The notes below the pieces were generated by a model. The model was not told where the DNA came from, did no database searches, and saw only the letters and a program-made list of their open reading frames with translations. The translations under genes and the position numbers were made by a program. Positions 26,111 to 35,203 of a stretch of 64,000 nucleotides of DNA are shown piece after piece. This DNA comes from CAYUAG01 sp046483025. GTDB lineage: Bacteria; Zhuqueibacterota; QNDG01; CAYUAG01. The DNA lies in assembly GCA_046483025.1 (NCBI GenBank), contig JAWODZ010000116.1, forward strand, positions 5,336 to 69,335, in the 5' to 3' direction. Position 1 is the stretch's first letter; the number at the start of each line of letters is the position of its first letter.

Positions 26111-27406
26111 ATGGAACTAATAAAAAAATCTGATCCGGATATTTATAAAGCAATAAAAAATGAAATTGACCGTGAATCCAATAAACTGGAACTTATTGCA
26201 TCTGAAAATTTTGTTAGTCCAGCTGTACTTGAAACTCTGGGCTGTGTTATGACCAACAAATATGCTGAAGGCTATCCAGGGCATCGTTATTACGGTGGAT
26301 GCGAATTTGTCGATACAGCTGAAAACCTGGCCCGGGACAGGGCAAAAAAACTATTTAACTGTGAATATGCAAATGTCCAGCCTCATGCCGGCTCTCAGGC
26401 AAATATGGCAGCCTATATGACTTTCCTTAAACCTGGTGACACTGTACTGGGTATGGATTTATCTCACGGAGGACATTTAACCCATGGAAGTCCTGTCAAT
26501 TTTTCTGGTAAACTTTATAATTTTGTTTCTTATGGGGTAAAAAAAGAAACAGGTACCATTGATTTTAATATGGTTGAAAATCAAGCTAAAAAACATAAAC
26601 CAAAACTTATTGTTACCGGTGCCAGTGCTTATCCCCGTTTTATTGATTTCAAAAAATTCAGAGAGATTGCTGATAGTATTGATGCTTATTTAATGGCTGA
26701 TATTGCTCATCCTGCTGGCCTGGTGGCAACCAAACTCCATCCTGACCCACTTCCTCATTGTGATGTTGTTACTACCACTACTCATAAAACACTTCGGGGA
26801 CCACGCGGGGGTATGATCCTGATGGGAAAAGACCGTGATAATGATATGGGAATAGTTGCACGTAAATCCGGCCGGGTTAAAAAAATGTCAGAAATAATTG
26901 ATAATGTTGTAATGCCTGGCATGCAAGGCGGACCACTTATGCATGTAATTGCTGCTAAAGCAGTTGGATTTAAAGAAAATCTAGAACCTGAATATACAGA
27001 ATATTGTAAGCAGATAATAAAAAATACTAAAGCTCTTGCCGATACGATGATAAATAATAAGTATGATCTTGTATCCGGTGGTACTGACAATCATTTGATT
27101 CTAATTGATCTTACTTCCAGAAAAATATCCGGGAAAAAAGCTGAAAAAGCTTTAGAAAAAGCTGGAATTACGGTTAACAAAAACATGGTTCCCTTTGATA
27201 CCCGGAGTCCTTTTATAACCAGCGGCATAAGGATTGGCACCCCTGCTTTAACCACCAGAGGTATGAAAGAAAATGAGATGAAAATCATCGGTGGCTTTAT
27301 TGACAGAGTTGTTTCTAATCCCAAAGATGAAACAATAATTGAAGCAATTAAAAATCAGGTCTATGATTTATGTCAAAATTTTCCGCTTTATAAAAATTTA
27401 AAATAA
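26111..27406 (+). CDS. glyA: Serine hydroxymethyltransferase
   Basis: I choose the ATG at 26111, not the one at 26099, because a GGAG (26101-26104) sits six bases before it. The 431-residue enzyme has the family motifs LELIASENFVS, YAEGYPGHRYYGG, SHGGHLTHG and TTTTHKTLRGPRGG; the PLP-binding lysine is residue 226 of the shorter form. It converts serine and tetrahydrofolate to glycine and 5,10-methylene-THF, the main source of one-carbon units. It stands between rpiB and a dCMP deaminase, both also tied to nucleotide supply. Confidence 0.97.
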   Translation: MELIKKSDPDIYKAIKNEIDRESNKLELIASENFVSPAVLETLGCVMTNKYAEGYPGHRYYGGCEFVDTAENLARDRAKKLFNCEYANVQPHAGSQANMAAYMTFLKPGDTVLGMDLSHGGHLTHGSPVNFSGKLYNFVSYGVKKETGTIDFNMVENQAKKHKPKLIVTGASAYPRFIDFKKFREIADSIDAYLMADIAHPAGLVATKLHPDPLPHCDVVTTTTHKTLRGPRGGMILMGKDRDNDMGIVARKSGRVKKMSEIIDNVVMPGMQGGPLMHVIAAKAVGFKENLEPEYTEYCKQIIKNTKALADTMINNKYDLVSGGTDNHLILIDLTSRKISGKKAEKALEKAGITVNKNMVPFDTRSPFITSGIRIGTPALTTRGMKENEMKIIGGFIDRVVSNPKDETIIEAIKNQVYDLCQNFPLYKNLK

Positions 27407-27483
27407 ACATAAATTATTTTCTCTGAAAATTAGACAAATAAGTATTATAGTTAAACCATTGACTGCTGAACAGTGAATATTTT

Positions 27484-27984
27484 ATGTCCGAATCAGTTAA
27501 AATTCATCGTCCCTCCTGGGATGATTATTTTATTGAAATAGCATATTTAGTTGCAACCCGTTCTACATGCAGACGCAGACAGGTAGGAGCTGTGATTGTA
27601 AAAAACAAACGGATATTAACAACCGGGTATAATGGCGCACCTCAATCCCTTCATCATTGTTTAGATATTGGCTGTCTCAGAGAAGAGCTGAATATTCCCA
27701 GCGGCCAAAGACATGAACTATGCAGAGGACTTCATGCGGAACAGAATGCAATCATACAGGCTGCCACTTCTGGAACAAATATCAAAAACTCTGTAATTTA
27801 TTCAACACACTTTCCTTGTTCTCTTTGCATGAAAATGATAATAAATGCTTATATCAAAAAAATTTATTATGTAGAGGGATATCCTGATGATCTTTCCAAA
27901 AAATTTTATGAACAAAGTGATATAAAATCAGTACAATTAATGAGACCAAAACATAATTCATTACAAAAAAACAGAGATAAATAA
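27484..27984 (+). CDS. Deoxycytidylate (dCMP) deaminase, ComEB type
   Basis: The 166-residue enzyme has the zinc-binding set H84-A-E86 in LHAEQNAIIQAA and P-C-x-x-C at residues 111-115 (PCSLC), with the N-terminal ATRSTCRRRQVGAVIVK of the dCMP deaminase family. It converts dCMP to dUMP, the substrate for dTMP synthesis. Its stop codon directly touches the start of nrdR, which controls ribonucleotide reductase, so the two are almost surely co-translated. Deamination of free cytidine is less likely because the gap segment between motifs matches the ComEB form. Confidence 0.93.
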   Translation: MSESVKIHRPSWDDYFIEIAYLVATRSTCRRRQVGAVIVKNKRILTTGYNGAPQSLHHCLDIGCLREELNIPSGQRHELCRGLHAEQNAIIQAATSGTNIKNSVIYSTHFPCSLCMKMIINAYIKKIYYVEGYPDDLSKKFYEQSDIKSVQLMRPKHNSLQKNRDK

Positions 27985-28431
27985 ATGGTTTGTCCTTACT
28001 GTGGTAAAAATAATGATAAAGTGGTTGACTCGCGCTCATGGAACAATGGTAAAGCCATTCGCAGAAGAAGACTTTGTCTAAACTGCAACAGACGATTTAT
28101 AACTCTGGAAGAGATCGAAGACAAAAATCTCTATGTTATTAAATCTGACAATCGAAGGGAATTATTCAACCGTAAAAAATTACAAAAAGGGATGCAAATT
28201 GCCTGCAGTAAAAGACCAATATCCATTAAACAAATCGAAAAAATAGTTGCTGATATTGAAAATCATCTTTCCTCCGAATTCGTTAAAGAAGTTAAAAGCC
28301 GAACAATAGGAGAAATGGTTTCAAAAAAATTAAAAAAAATAGATGAAGTAGCCTATGTCAGGTTTGCTTCCGTATATAGAAAATTTGAAGATAAAAAAGA
28401 ATTCATTCAAGAATTGACAAAATTAAAATAA
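27985..28431 (+). CDS. nrdR: Transcriptional repressor NrdR
   Basis: The 148-residue protein has a zinc ribbon with cysteines 3, 6, 31 and 34 (CPYC ... CLNC) and an ATP-cone domain beginning near residue 47 (VIKSDNRRELFNRKKLQKGM). NrdR senses ATP/dATP and represses ribonucleotide reductase genes. Its ATG directly follows the TAA of the dCMP deaminase gene, and rnfC begins 12 bases after its stop. No reductase gene and no NrdR box were recognised in the window, so its targets lie elsewhere. Confidence 0.96.
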   Translation: MVCPYCGKNNDKVVDSRSWNNGKAIRRRRLCLNCNRRFITLEEIEDKNLYVIKSDNRRELFNRKKLQKGMQIACSKRPISIKQIEKIVADIENHLSSEFVKEVKSRTIGEMVSKKLKKIDEVAYVRFASVYRKFEDKKEFIQELTKLK

Positions 28432-28443
28432 AGGTCATATCAT

Positions 28444-29772
28444 ATGGCGATGAAAAAGACATTCAAAGGCGGAGTTCACCCTGCAGAACAAAAATACAGA
28501 ACAGAAAAGAAAAAAATTCAAAAAATAGATGCACCGGAAACTGTAATTATTCCTCTCCAGCAACATATTGGTGCGCCGTCCGAACCTTTGGTTAAGAAAA
28601 AAGATACAGTTAAAATGGGACAGGTCATCGGAAAATCTTCAAAATTTGTTTCGGCTGTATGTCATGCATCTGTTTCCGGCACTGTTAAAGCAGTGGAAGA
28701 GCGGCCTCATCCTTTAGGTACTAAGGTGCTCTCAGTAGTTATCGAAAACGACGGTAAAGACACCTGGTATGAAAAACCTGAAAAACATACAGATTATATG
28801 AAACTTTCAAAAGCTATGATGACACAACGGATTAAAGAAGCAGGTTTAGCTGGTATGGGAGGAGCAGCCTTTCCTTCCCATGTAAAACTTTCACCTCCTG
28901 AGGATAAACCCATTGATTATGTCATCCTTAATGGAGCTGAATGTGAACCTTTTCTTACTGCCGATCATAGACTTATGCTGGAAAATACTGATGACATTCT
29001 TGCTGGTTTAAACATTATAAGGAAAATATTGAATGTATCCAAAGCTGTGATCGGAATAGAAAAAAATAAACCTGATGCTATTAAGAAAATGAGAAAAAAA
29101 ACTGTAAATATGGATTTTGTCTCAGTTCTCCCTCTTAATGTAAAATATCCCCAGGGTGCTGAGAAACAGCTTATAAAAGCAGCTACCGGACGCGAAGTTC
29201 CCTGTGGTGGGCTTCCCATGGATGTTGGTTGTCTTGTTCATAATGTGGGAACTTCTCAGGCAATATTTCAGGCTGTTAGCAGTAAAAAACCATTCATAGA
29301 AAGAGTGGTGACCGTTACTGGTCCGGGAGTAAAAAAACCTGGTAACTTTAAAGTAAAAATCGGCACACCTTTCCAATATCTCATTGATTTCTGCGGAGGG
29401 TACACTAAAAAAGCTGCAAAAATTATCAATGGTGGCCCTATTATGGGAATAGCTCAAATCACAGATGAAGTACCGGTTATTAAAGGAACTTCCGGGATAC
29501 TGGTGCTTGATGAAAAAACAGCAAAATTACACAAGGAAAAACCATGCATAGCCTGTGCCCGCTGTGTTGATATATGTCCTATGCAACTTGTACCAAGTCA
29601 TATTGCTTCTTTTATTGAATATAAAGATGTTGATAAAGCCCAGAAAATCGGACTGCTCGACTGTATGGAATGTGGATCATGCAGTTATATCTGTCCATCT
29701 AAGCGTCATCTGGTTCATTATATTAAACTCGGTAAATTAATATGGAATAAAAATCAGCAACAAGCTAACTAA
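28444..29772 (+). CDS. rnfC: Electron transport complex subunit RnfC
   Basis: The 442-residue protein has the N-terminal RnfC barrel-sandwich region (GAPSEPLVKKKDTVKMGQVI), an FMN/NADH-binding domain with EAGLAGMGGAAFPSHVKL, and two four-iron clusters near the end: CIACARCVDICP and CMECGSCSYICP. In Rnf complexes RnfC oxidises or reduces NAD(H) at the cytoplasmic side. The two clusters separate it from NqrA, which has none. It is the first gene of a C-D-G-E-A run and begins 12 bases after nrdR. Confidence 0.96.
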   Translation: MAMKKTFKGGVHPAEQKYRTEKKKIQKIDAPETVIIPLQQHIGAPSEPLVKKKDTVKMGQVIGKSSKFVSAVCHASVSGTVKAVEERPHPLGTKVLSVVIENDGKDTWYEKPEKHTDYMKLSKAMMTQRIKEAGLAGMGGAAFPSHVKLSPPEDKPIDYVILNGAECEPFLTADHRLMLENTDDILAGLNIIRKILNVSKAVIGIEKNKPDAIKKMRKKTVNMDFVSVLPLNVKYPQGAEKQLIKAATGREVPCGGLPMDVGCLVHNVGTSQAIFQAVSSKKPFIERVVTVTGPGVKKPGNFKVKIGTPFQYLIDFCGGYTKKAAKIINGGPIMGIAQITDEVPVIKGTSGILVLDEKTAKLHKEKPCIACARCVDICPMQLVPSHIASFIEYKDVDKAQKIGLLDCMECGSCSYICPSKRHLVHYIKLGKLIWNKNQQQAN

Positions 29773-29796
29773 TTGATCAAGGGAGGTTCACACATA

Positions 29797-30834
29797 ATGG
29801 AAAGAAAATTTTACATCTCTTCTTCTCCTCATATCACAGATACAGATTCAATTCCAAAAATAATGTACTCAGTAATTGGTGCTCTGATTCCAGCCGGGAT
29901 TGCCGGAATCTACTTATTCGGCTGGCAGGCATTCTGGGTAATTATTACTGCTGTCATTACTGCTGTACTTACCGAAGGAATTATACAGTTATTACTGAAA
30001 AGACCTCTTAATATTGGAAACGGAAGTGCCATTCTCACCGGAATACTGCTTGCCTATAATGTACCAGCTGAAGTTCCCTTATGGCTTCCTGCTGTAGGAG
30101 CATTTGTTGGTATAGCGGTAGGCAAAATGTCATTCGGAGGATTAGGATATAATCCCCTGAATCCTGCTCTTGTCGGACGTGCCTTTCTTACCGCATCCTG
30201 GCCAGTATATATGACTGTGTTTAAAACTGCCCCCAAAGGAAGTACTCTATCCGGAATTGATTTATCTAATATCGATGCCATAACCAAAGCCACTCCTCTG
30301 AATGTATTTGAATCTGCTCGTGAGATTTTATTACATAAGTCTCAATTTACAGACAAAGTACCTGATGCAATGCAGGCACTCTCACAATTATACAGCTCTT
30401 ATTCCAATCTTTTTATAGGAAAAATTGGAGGTTGTATTGGGGAGACTTCCGCTCTCCTTCTGTTAATTGGCGGATTTTATCTTATGTACAGACGAATTAT
30501 TGGCTGGAAAATTCCAACTACGTATATTCTTACCGTGGGGGTATTAACCTGGATTTTCGGAGGAACTGATGGACTATTTACCGGTGATCCGATCTTCCAC
30601 ATATTATCCGGAGGATTAATATTAGGAGCCTTTTTTATGGCAACTGATATGGTAACTACACCTATAACCTTTAAAGGGCGTTTGATTTTTGGTACAGGTT
30701 GCGGCATACTCACCTCTGTTATTCGGCTCTGGGGAGGGTATCCGGAAGGAGTATCATATTCCATCCTGCTAATGAATCTGACCACACCTCTTTTAGACCG
30801 ATACACTAAACCTAAAAAGTTTGGAGGTAAATAA
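29797..30834 (+). CDS. rnfD: Electron transport complex subunit RnfD
   Basis: The ATG at 29797 is chosen since GGGAGG (29781-29786) stands before it; the in-frame TTG at 29773 would put that site inside the gene. The 345-residue membrane protein has about ten helices. The threonine in TKATPLNVFE is the predicted covalent FMN site of the RnfD/NqrB family, and GKMSFGGLGYNPLNPALVGR is a conserved segment. It carries electrons across the membrane between RnfC and the other subunits, coupled to ion transport (Na+ or H+). Confidence 0.95.
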   Translation: MERKFYISSSPHITDTDSIPKIMYSVIGALIPAGIAGIYLFGWQAFWVIITAVITAVLTEGIIQLLLKRPLNIGNGSAILTGILLAYNVPAEVPLWLPAVGAFVGIAVGKMSFGGLGYNPLNPALVGRAFLTASWPVYMTVFKTAPKGSTLSGIDLSNIDAITKATPLNVFESAREILLHKSQFTDKVPDAMQALSQLYSSYSNLFIGKIGGCIGETSALLLLIGGFYLMYRRIIGWKIPTTYILTVGVLTWIFGGTDGLFTGDPIFHILSGGLILGAFFMATDMVTTPITFKGRLIFGTGCGILTSVIRLWGGYPEGVSYSILLMNLTTPLLDRYTKPKKFGGK

Positions 30835-30841
30835 AACAGAT

Positions 30842-31417
30842 ATGAAAATAATGATAAAATATGGACTTATCCTGACTATTGTTGGAATAATTGCTTCAGC
30901 TTCTCTTGCCTGGATAAATAATATTACTACTCCTAAAATTATTGCACAACAACAAAAAGAATTCAACCAGGGATTATATCAGGTTCTTCCTGGTTCTGAA
31001 AACGGAAAAGTAATACCTGTATTAAGGGACAATATAACTATTGCTCATAAGGGATTCTCAAATCCTGATACTACTGGTCTGATCGGTTATGCTTTCCAGG
31101 CCAATGGGAGTGGTTATTCGAGCACTATAAAAACTCTGGTGGGGATTGATACCTCCGGAACCATACTGGCAATAAAAATATTATCCCACACAGAAACACC
31201 TGGGTTGGGTTCAAAATGTGAAGAGACACGATCCGGTGAATCCTCACCCTGGTTTCAGGAACAGTTTAAAGGGGAAAAAGCCAGTAATATTGCTGTTGAT
31301 AAAGACAATGGTAATATAGATTCCATAACCGGTGCAACCATTACTTCCCGGGCCATTACAGACGCGATTGCAGACAGTGCCAGATCATTAATGAAAAAAC
31401 TTGATACTTTAAAGTAA
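30842..31417 (+). CDS. rnfG: Electron transport complex subunit RnfG
   Basis: The ATG at 30842 (frame MKIMIKYGLIL) gives 191 residues. GGAGG lies 14 bases upstream inside the end of rnfD, a little farther than usual. One N-terminal membrane helix (LILTIVGIIASASLAWI) anchors a periplasmic FMN-binding domain with the covalent attachment motif ITGATITSRAIT, where threonine takes the flavin. The central TETPGLGSKCEE is also a family block. It pairs with RnfD to form the outer-side flavin relay. Confidence 0.94.
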   Translation: MKIMIKYGLILTIVGIIASASLAWINNITTPKIIAQQQKEFNQGLYQVLPGSENGKVIPVLRDNITIAHKGFSNPDTTGLIGYAFQANGSGYSSTIKTLVGIDTSGTILAIKILSHTETPGLGSKCEETRSGESSPWFQEQFKGEKASNIAVDKDNGNIDSITGATITSRAITDAIADSARSLMKKLDTLK

Positions 31418-31431
31418 CGGAGTAAATATTT

Positions 31432-32031
31432 ATGAATATGTGGAAAGAATTTATAAAAGGATTATATAAAGAAAATCCTGTTTTTCGTCTCATGCTGGGC
31501 CTGTGTCCTGTACTGGCTGTCTCTACTTCTGTTAATAATGCAATTGGTATGGGTGCAGCTGCAACCTTTGTTTTAGTGTGTTCTAACACGGTGGTTTCCA
31601 TAATCAAAAAAGCAGTACCGGAAAAAATCCGCATCCCCATATTTATCATGATTATTGCTACTTTCGTCACCATTGTTCAACTGGTAATGGCTGCCTTTTT
31701 CCCGGCACTGAATAAATCTTTGGGAATTTTCATTCCTCTCATTGTGGTAAACTGTATTATTCTGGGACGAGCAGAGGCTTTTGCCAGAAAAAACAACTTA
31801 TTTTTTTCTGTAATTGACGGCTTAGGCATGGGTATTGGTTTTACCCTGGCGCTTTCGATTATTGCAACATTCAGAGAAATTTTAGGCAATGGAACCTGGC
31901 TGGGTATTCCAGTCTTCCCGGATTCTTACCAGCCTGCAATAATGATGATTCTTGCTCCGGGTGCTTTTATAACCATTGGTTATTTAATTGCATTTTTAAA
32001 CTGGATAGAACATAAAAGAATAAAAAATTAA
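31432..32031 (+). CDS. rnfE: Electron transport complex subunit RnfE
   Basis: The 199-residue protein has six membrane helices and the RnfE/NqrD pattern ENPVFRLMLGLCPVLAVSTS in its first helix, with the cysteine of G-L-C-P, and VNCIILGRAEAFA in a later helix. In Rnf/Nqr structures these two cysteines hold an iron-sulfur cluster between RnfA and RnfE in the membrane. It lies 14 bases after rnfG and 13 before rnfA. Confidence 0.95.
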   Translation: MNMWKEFIKGLYKENPVFRLMLGLCPVLAVSTSVNNAIGMGAAATFVLVCSNTVVSIIKKAVPEKIRIPIFIMIIATFVTIVQLVMAAFFPALNKSLGIFIPLIVVNCIILGRAEAFARKNNLFFSVIDGLGMGIGFTLALSIIATFREILGNGTWLGIPVFPDSYQPAIMMILAPGAFITIGYLIAFLNWIEHKRIKN

Positions 32032-32044
32032 ACCGAGGTGATCA

Positions 32045-32680
32045 ATGGATTTTCAATCCCTTATATTTATAGCAATAGGATCAATCTTTATTTCAAATTT
32101 CGTTCTTCATAAATTTTTAGGACTATGCCCCTATATAGGTGTCTCTAAACAACTTGATTCTGCTGTTGGTATGGGCATGGCAGTAATCTTTGTAATGACT
32201 ATAGCCTCTATGGTAACCTGGATAATTTATAACTATTTCTTAGCTCCTACTCAGAATAATCTTATTTATCAATGGTTCATGCACGGTCAGGGTAGCCCAC
32301 CGGATCTTACCTATCTAAGAACAATTGCTTTTATTCTGGTTATTGCTACTTTAGTGCAATTTGTAGAAATGGTTATTCATAAACTTAGTCCTGGTCTCTA
32401 TCGTTCTCTCGGAATTTATCTACCATTGATAACAACCAACTGTGCTATTATGGGAGTATCTTTGCTTAATATTAATGAAAATTATAATTTCATTGAAAGC
32501 ATTATTAACGGAGCTGCTTCTGGCATAGGATTCACACTTGCACTGGTTTTAATGGCCGGATTAAGAGAAAAACTTGAATATGCTAACCTTCCTAAATCTA
32601 TAAAAGGAGCTCCTATTGCTTTTATCATGGCAGGATTAATGTCCATGGCATTTCTTGGATTTGCAGGTCTTAAATTTTAA
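32045..32680 (+). CDS. rnfA: Electron transport complex subunit RnfA
   Basis: The 211-residue protein has the RnfA/NqrE pattern FVLHKFLGLCPYIGVSKQLD and ITTNCAIMGVSLLN, with the two cysteines expected to hold the membrane iron-sulfur cluster shared with RnfE. It has a longer loop after the third helix (about residues 63-85) than common RnfA proteins of about 193 residues. In most genomes rnfB follows or precedes this gene, but tatC comes next here (20 bases on), so this set lacks rnfB within the window. Confidence 0.94.
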   Translation: MDFQSLIFIAIGSIFISNFVLHKFLGLCPYIGVSKQLDSAVGMGMAVIFVMTIASMVTWIIYNYFLAPTQNNLIYQWFMHGQGSPPDLTYLRTIAFILVIATLVQFVEMVIHKLSPGLYRSLGIYLPLITTNCAIMGVSLLNINENYNFIESIINGAASGIGFTLALVLMAGLREKLEYANLPKSIKGAPIAFIMAGLMSMAFLGFAGLKF

Positions 32681-32700
32681 TCATATTCCTTTCAACTCAA

Positions 32701-33507
32701 ATGAAATCAAAAAATACTGAAATGCCCTTTTTAGATCACCTGGAAGAACTTCGCAGAAGATTGATTAAATGTATAGGCTCAGTAATTCTGTTTACATTTG
32801 TCGCCTTCCCTTTTATCAACCTGGTTTTAAATCTTCTCACCTACCCCAATGACAAACTGGAAAAACCGGCTGAAATGATCTTCTTAAAGCCTACCGGGAT
32901 GCTAATTGTCCGACTGCAGATAGCCATTACTCTGGGTGTTATCGTTTCCATACCAGTTCTTTTTTATCAGTTCTGGAGTTTTATTGCTCCAGGTCTTCTG
33001 GAAAAAGAAAAGAAATATTTTTTGCCCGGTTTATTTTTTACCACCCTTTGTTTTTTAGGTGGTATTGCCTTTTCCTATTTTATCTTAATTCCGATTGTAC
33101 TGCCTTTTCTCTTTTCTATGGGTACTGAAACCATTAATCCTAAAATAAATATTAATGATTATCTGGGATTTGTATTACGAATAATTATTCTCTCAGGCAT
33201 AATATTCGAACTGCCTGTGCTGTCTTTTTTTATTTCCAGAATAGGAATACTTACTCCATCATTTTTAAAAAAATACCGTAAATATAGTATTATTGTGGTT
33301 CTTATCATTTCTGCCTTAATCACCCCCCCTGATCCCATTAGTCAACTATTGATGGCAGGACCACTGGTAATTTTATATGAAATTAGTATCCTGGTTTCGC
33401 ATTTTGGCATATATCTGAAAAAACGAAGTGATATGAAGTGGGAAAAAAAGTTTGACGACCAACAAAAAAATAAATCCCCGTCCTCTAAATCAAAATATCA
33501 GGGATAA
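32701..33507 (+). CDS. tatC: Sec-independent protein translocase TatC
   Basis: The 268-residue inner-membrane protein has the TatC signature MPFLDHLEELRRRLIKC in its N-terminus, then six helices with FLKPTGMLIVRLQIAITLGV and the conserved QFWSFIAPGLLEKEK, then DPISQLLMAGPLVILYEISI at the last helix. It is the receptor of the twin-arginine translocase, exporting folded proteins. TatA/B genes are not in the window. It follows rnfA by 20 bases and may be co-transcribed. The C-terminal 30 residues are basic. Confidence 0.95.
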   Translation: MKSKNTEMPFLDHLEELRRRLIKCIGSVILFTFVAFPFINLVLNLLTYPNDKLEKPAEMIFLKPTGMLIVRLQIAITLGVIVSIPVLFYQFWSFIAPGLLEKEKKYFLPGLFFTTLCFLGGIAFSYFILIPIVLPFLFSMGTETINPKININDYLGFVLRIIILSGIIFELPVLSFFISRIGILTPSFLKKYRKYSIIVVLIISALITPPDPISQLLMAGPLVILYEISILVSHFGIYLKKRSDMKWEKKFDDQQKNKSPSSKSKYQG

Positions 33508-33601
33508 ATAGTATCTGGTGAAAAAACTTCTAAATGATTTTTACCCTGACAGAGTTTCAAATTAATTTATCAATATCATTTGAAGAATCTAATTTATTAC
33601 C

Positions 33602-33754
33602 CTATAATTCCTTGAGGCTTTCTTTATAGTTTTTGAAAATTTCTTCACTTTGCTCCTCAATTGAATATCTTTCGAATAGAAATTTTAGTTCTTCTTTGTC
33701 TTCACTTGTCATTTTCTTCACTTTTTCAACAACATTCGCAGAATCTGAACTCAT
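33602..33754 (-). CDS. Small acidic protein, 50 residues, unknown function
   Basis: A minus-strand frame from ATG at 33754 to TAG at 33602 encodes 50 residues, MSSDSANVVEKVKKM followed by TSEDKEELKFLFERYSIEEQ and a lysine/glutamate-rich end (LKEL). An AGAAGAGA lies just upstream and could serve as a ribosome-binding site. The charged, helical, short form is like many antitoxin-type or adaptor peptides, but no toxin lies next to it. It stands alone between tatC and the bidirectional terminator. The call as a real gene is moderate; the function is not known. Confidence 0.4.
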   Translation of the reverse strand: MSSDSANVVEKVKKMTSEDKEELKFLFERYSIEEQSEEIFKNYKESLKEL

Positions 33755-33897
33755 ATAGTCTCTTCTTATAAAAATTATATGGTAATTTTACACGTCTAAC
33801 ACATTAGTATGTGGACAACGATCAACCCCCCGATTGTTGTCAATTGTTTCCCAACACCGGATGTCTAAGTTCAATCATAACAAACAGCATCAAAAAC

Positions 33898-33933
33898 ACC
33901 CGGGGTCAATAAAATATTGACACCCGGGTTTTT
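33898..33933. terminator. Strong bidirectional intrinsic terminator
   Basis: A GC-rich stem with arms ACCCGGGGTCAATA (from 33898) and TATTGACACCCGGGT (to 33929), one bulged base, and a tiny loop, is followed by TTTTT on the plus strand (33929-33933) and preceded by AAAAA (33892-33896), which gives a U-tract on the minus strand. It would stop the lipoprotein gene at 33965-35092 and also any plus-strand transcript from tatC. Confidence 0.75.
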
Positions 33934-33964
33934 CCAAAATCCCGTCCGGGTTAAACCATTAATT

Positions 33965-35092
33965 TCAATTCTCAATATCTCTGTTCACCAATGAGTTCAT
34001 CTTATGCAGAATCCTGGAAATCATCTGATTCCGGTATTCATCATTAAACCAGGGTGATTTTTTACTTTTCTTTAAATAAAGCTTACTAGTTCCTTTTGAC
34101 ATTACGATTTCAATATCTATAATCACATCAACTAAACTTCCTGTATCAAGTCCAAAAAATGATTCCAGTAATTCCATAACATCAATATCTTCAGTCTCTA
34201 CATCATCCAAAAATTCTGATATTCCTATTGAAGATGTTAACGTTAAATTGCCACCCTGTAAAGAATAGTCAAACTCTAAAGGTTCACCTTCTTCTCCTTC
34301 TGGTGGCCCTAATATCAATTTATCATTTTTAACAGACCAACTTCCAGTGATAGAAGTATCAACTTCAACAAAATCTTCAATGGTAAACTCAGCAGTAAAC
34401 GTACTGTCCTGATTCAGAGTGACAGTACCCATATCCTCAGCTGGAATTGGTATAGGAAAAGGCAGTATTGAGGTTGGATCATTGGCACTGATGGATATAG
34501 TATTTGCAGTGATAATCCCATCTAAAATCACCTGTGCAGTATTGCCTGCTGTGTTCAATTTCGAATTTGTAGAGCCAAATCCGGAAATAAATGTAGCATT
34601 GTTGGCAGTAACCTGTGCCTGAGTTTCGCTTATAGTAAAATCATCAATATCACCAAAATAATAAGTACTATCTGCGTCAGACAAAACCTGATACATTACA
34701 TTCTGAGACAAACTTGAGAGACTGAAAAACAACATACTGGTAGTTGCTGTTGGTTTAAGTAATGCAGTAAGCATCATATCTTCAGAGATTAAAATAATTC
34801 GTGTGTCTTCCATGGGCAGATCAACAATATATTTTAGATCAGCAAGATAACCATCTGTTACAGAAATAGCTCCGTTTGCTTCAGATAAAAAATCATTGGC
34901 AGTCTGGTTAGAATTTGTTTCTAATTTAGCATCAACAGTAGCACTCTGGGAAAGCCAGGTACCTACCAGTGCAGAAAAATCAGTTGTTTCTGAATCACCA
35001 TTGGAATCGGTTGAGTTCTTATCACAAAATATTACTAATAAAGAAATAGATAACACGAGGACAATTAAATTTTTAAAAATATTTTTTTTCAT
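33965..35092 (-). CDS. Predicted lipoprotein of unknown function
   Basis: The start is the ATG at 35092, since GGAGGT lies six bases before it; the frame can be read upstream but without support. The 375-residue protein has a lipoprotein signal (NIFKNLIVLVLSISLLVIFC) with the acceptor cysteine before DKNSTDS. The middle is threonine/serine-rich, beta-like and hydrophobic in a regular pattern (VGTWLSQSATVDAKLETNSN). A segment WSVKNDKLILGPPEGE with GGNLTLTSS resembles lipocalin-like lipoproteins of Bacteroidetes that begin with a V-G-T-W motif. It is flanked by a bidirectional terminator and shares a divergent promoter region with fusA. Function unknown. Confidence 0.6.
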   Translation of the reverse strand: MKKNIFKNLIVLVLSISLLVIFCDKNSTDSNGDSETTDFSALVGTWLSQSATVDAKLETNSNQTANDFLSEANGAISVTDGYLADLKYIVDLPMEDTRIILISEDMMLTALLKPTATTSMLFFSLSSLSQNVMYQVLSDADSTYYFGDIDDFTISETQAQVTANNATFISGFGSTNSKLNTAGNTAQVILDGIITANTISISANDPTSILPFPIPIPAEDMGTVTLNQDSTFTAEFTIEDFVEVDTSITGSWSVKNDKLILGPPEGEEGEPLEFDYSLQGGNLTLTSSIGISEFLDDVETEDIDVMELLESFFGLDTGSLVDVIIDIEIVMSKGTSKLYLKKSKKSPWFNDEYRNQMISRILHKMNSLVNRDIEN

Positions 35093-35117
35093 ATGTACCT
35101 CCATTAAAATTGTCAAC

Positions 35118-35146
35118 ATTATACTTTCTTTCAAATTTATTTACAA
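35118..35146 (-). promoter_or_regulatory. Promoter for the lipoprotein gene
   Basis: On the minus strand TTGTAA (35141-35146) is followed after 17 bases by a perfect TATAAT (35118-35123). The expected start of transcription is about 20 bases ahead of the start codon at 35092 and the GGAGGT site. Confidence 0.45.
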
Positions 35147-35203
35147 AATGTTTAGAATGCAAGAAATTTTTTTACATTTTCTCAAATAATTTTTATATTT
35201 AAC

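Noticed and set aside
28444..32680. Na+-translocating NADH:quinone reductase (Nqr) instead of Rnf
   Set aside because: The first gene has two four-iron clusters as in RnfC; NqrA lacks these, and no NqrF is present.
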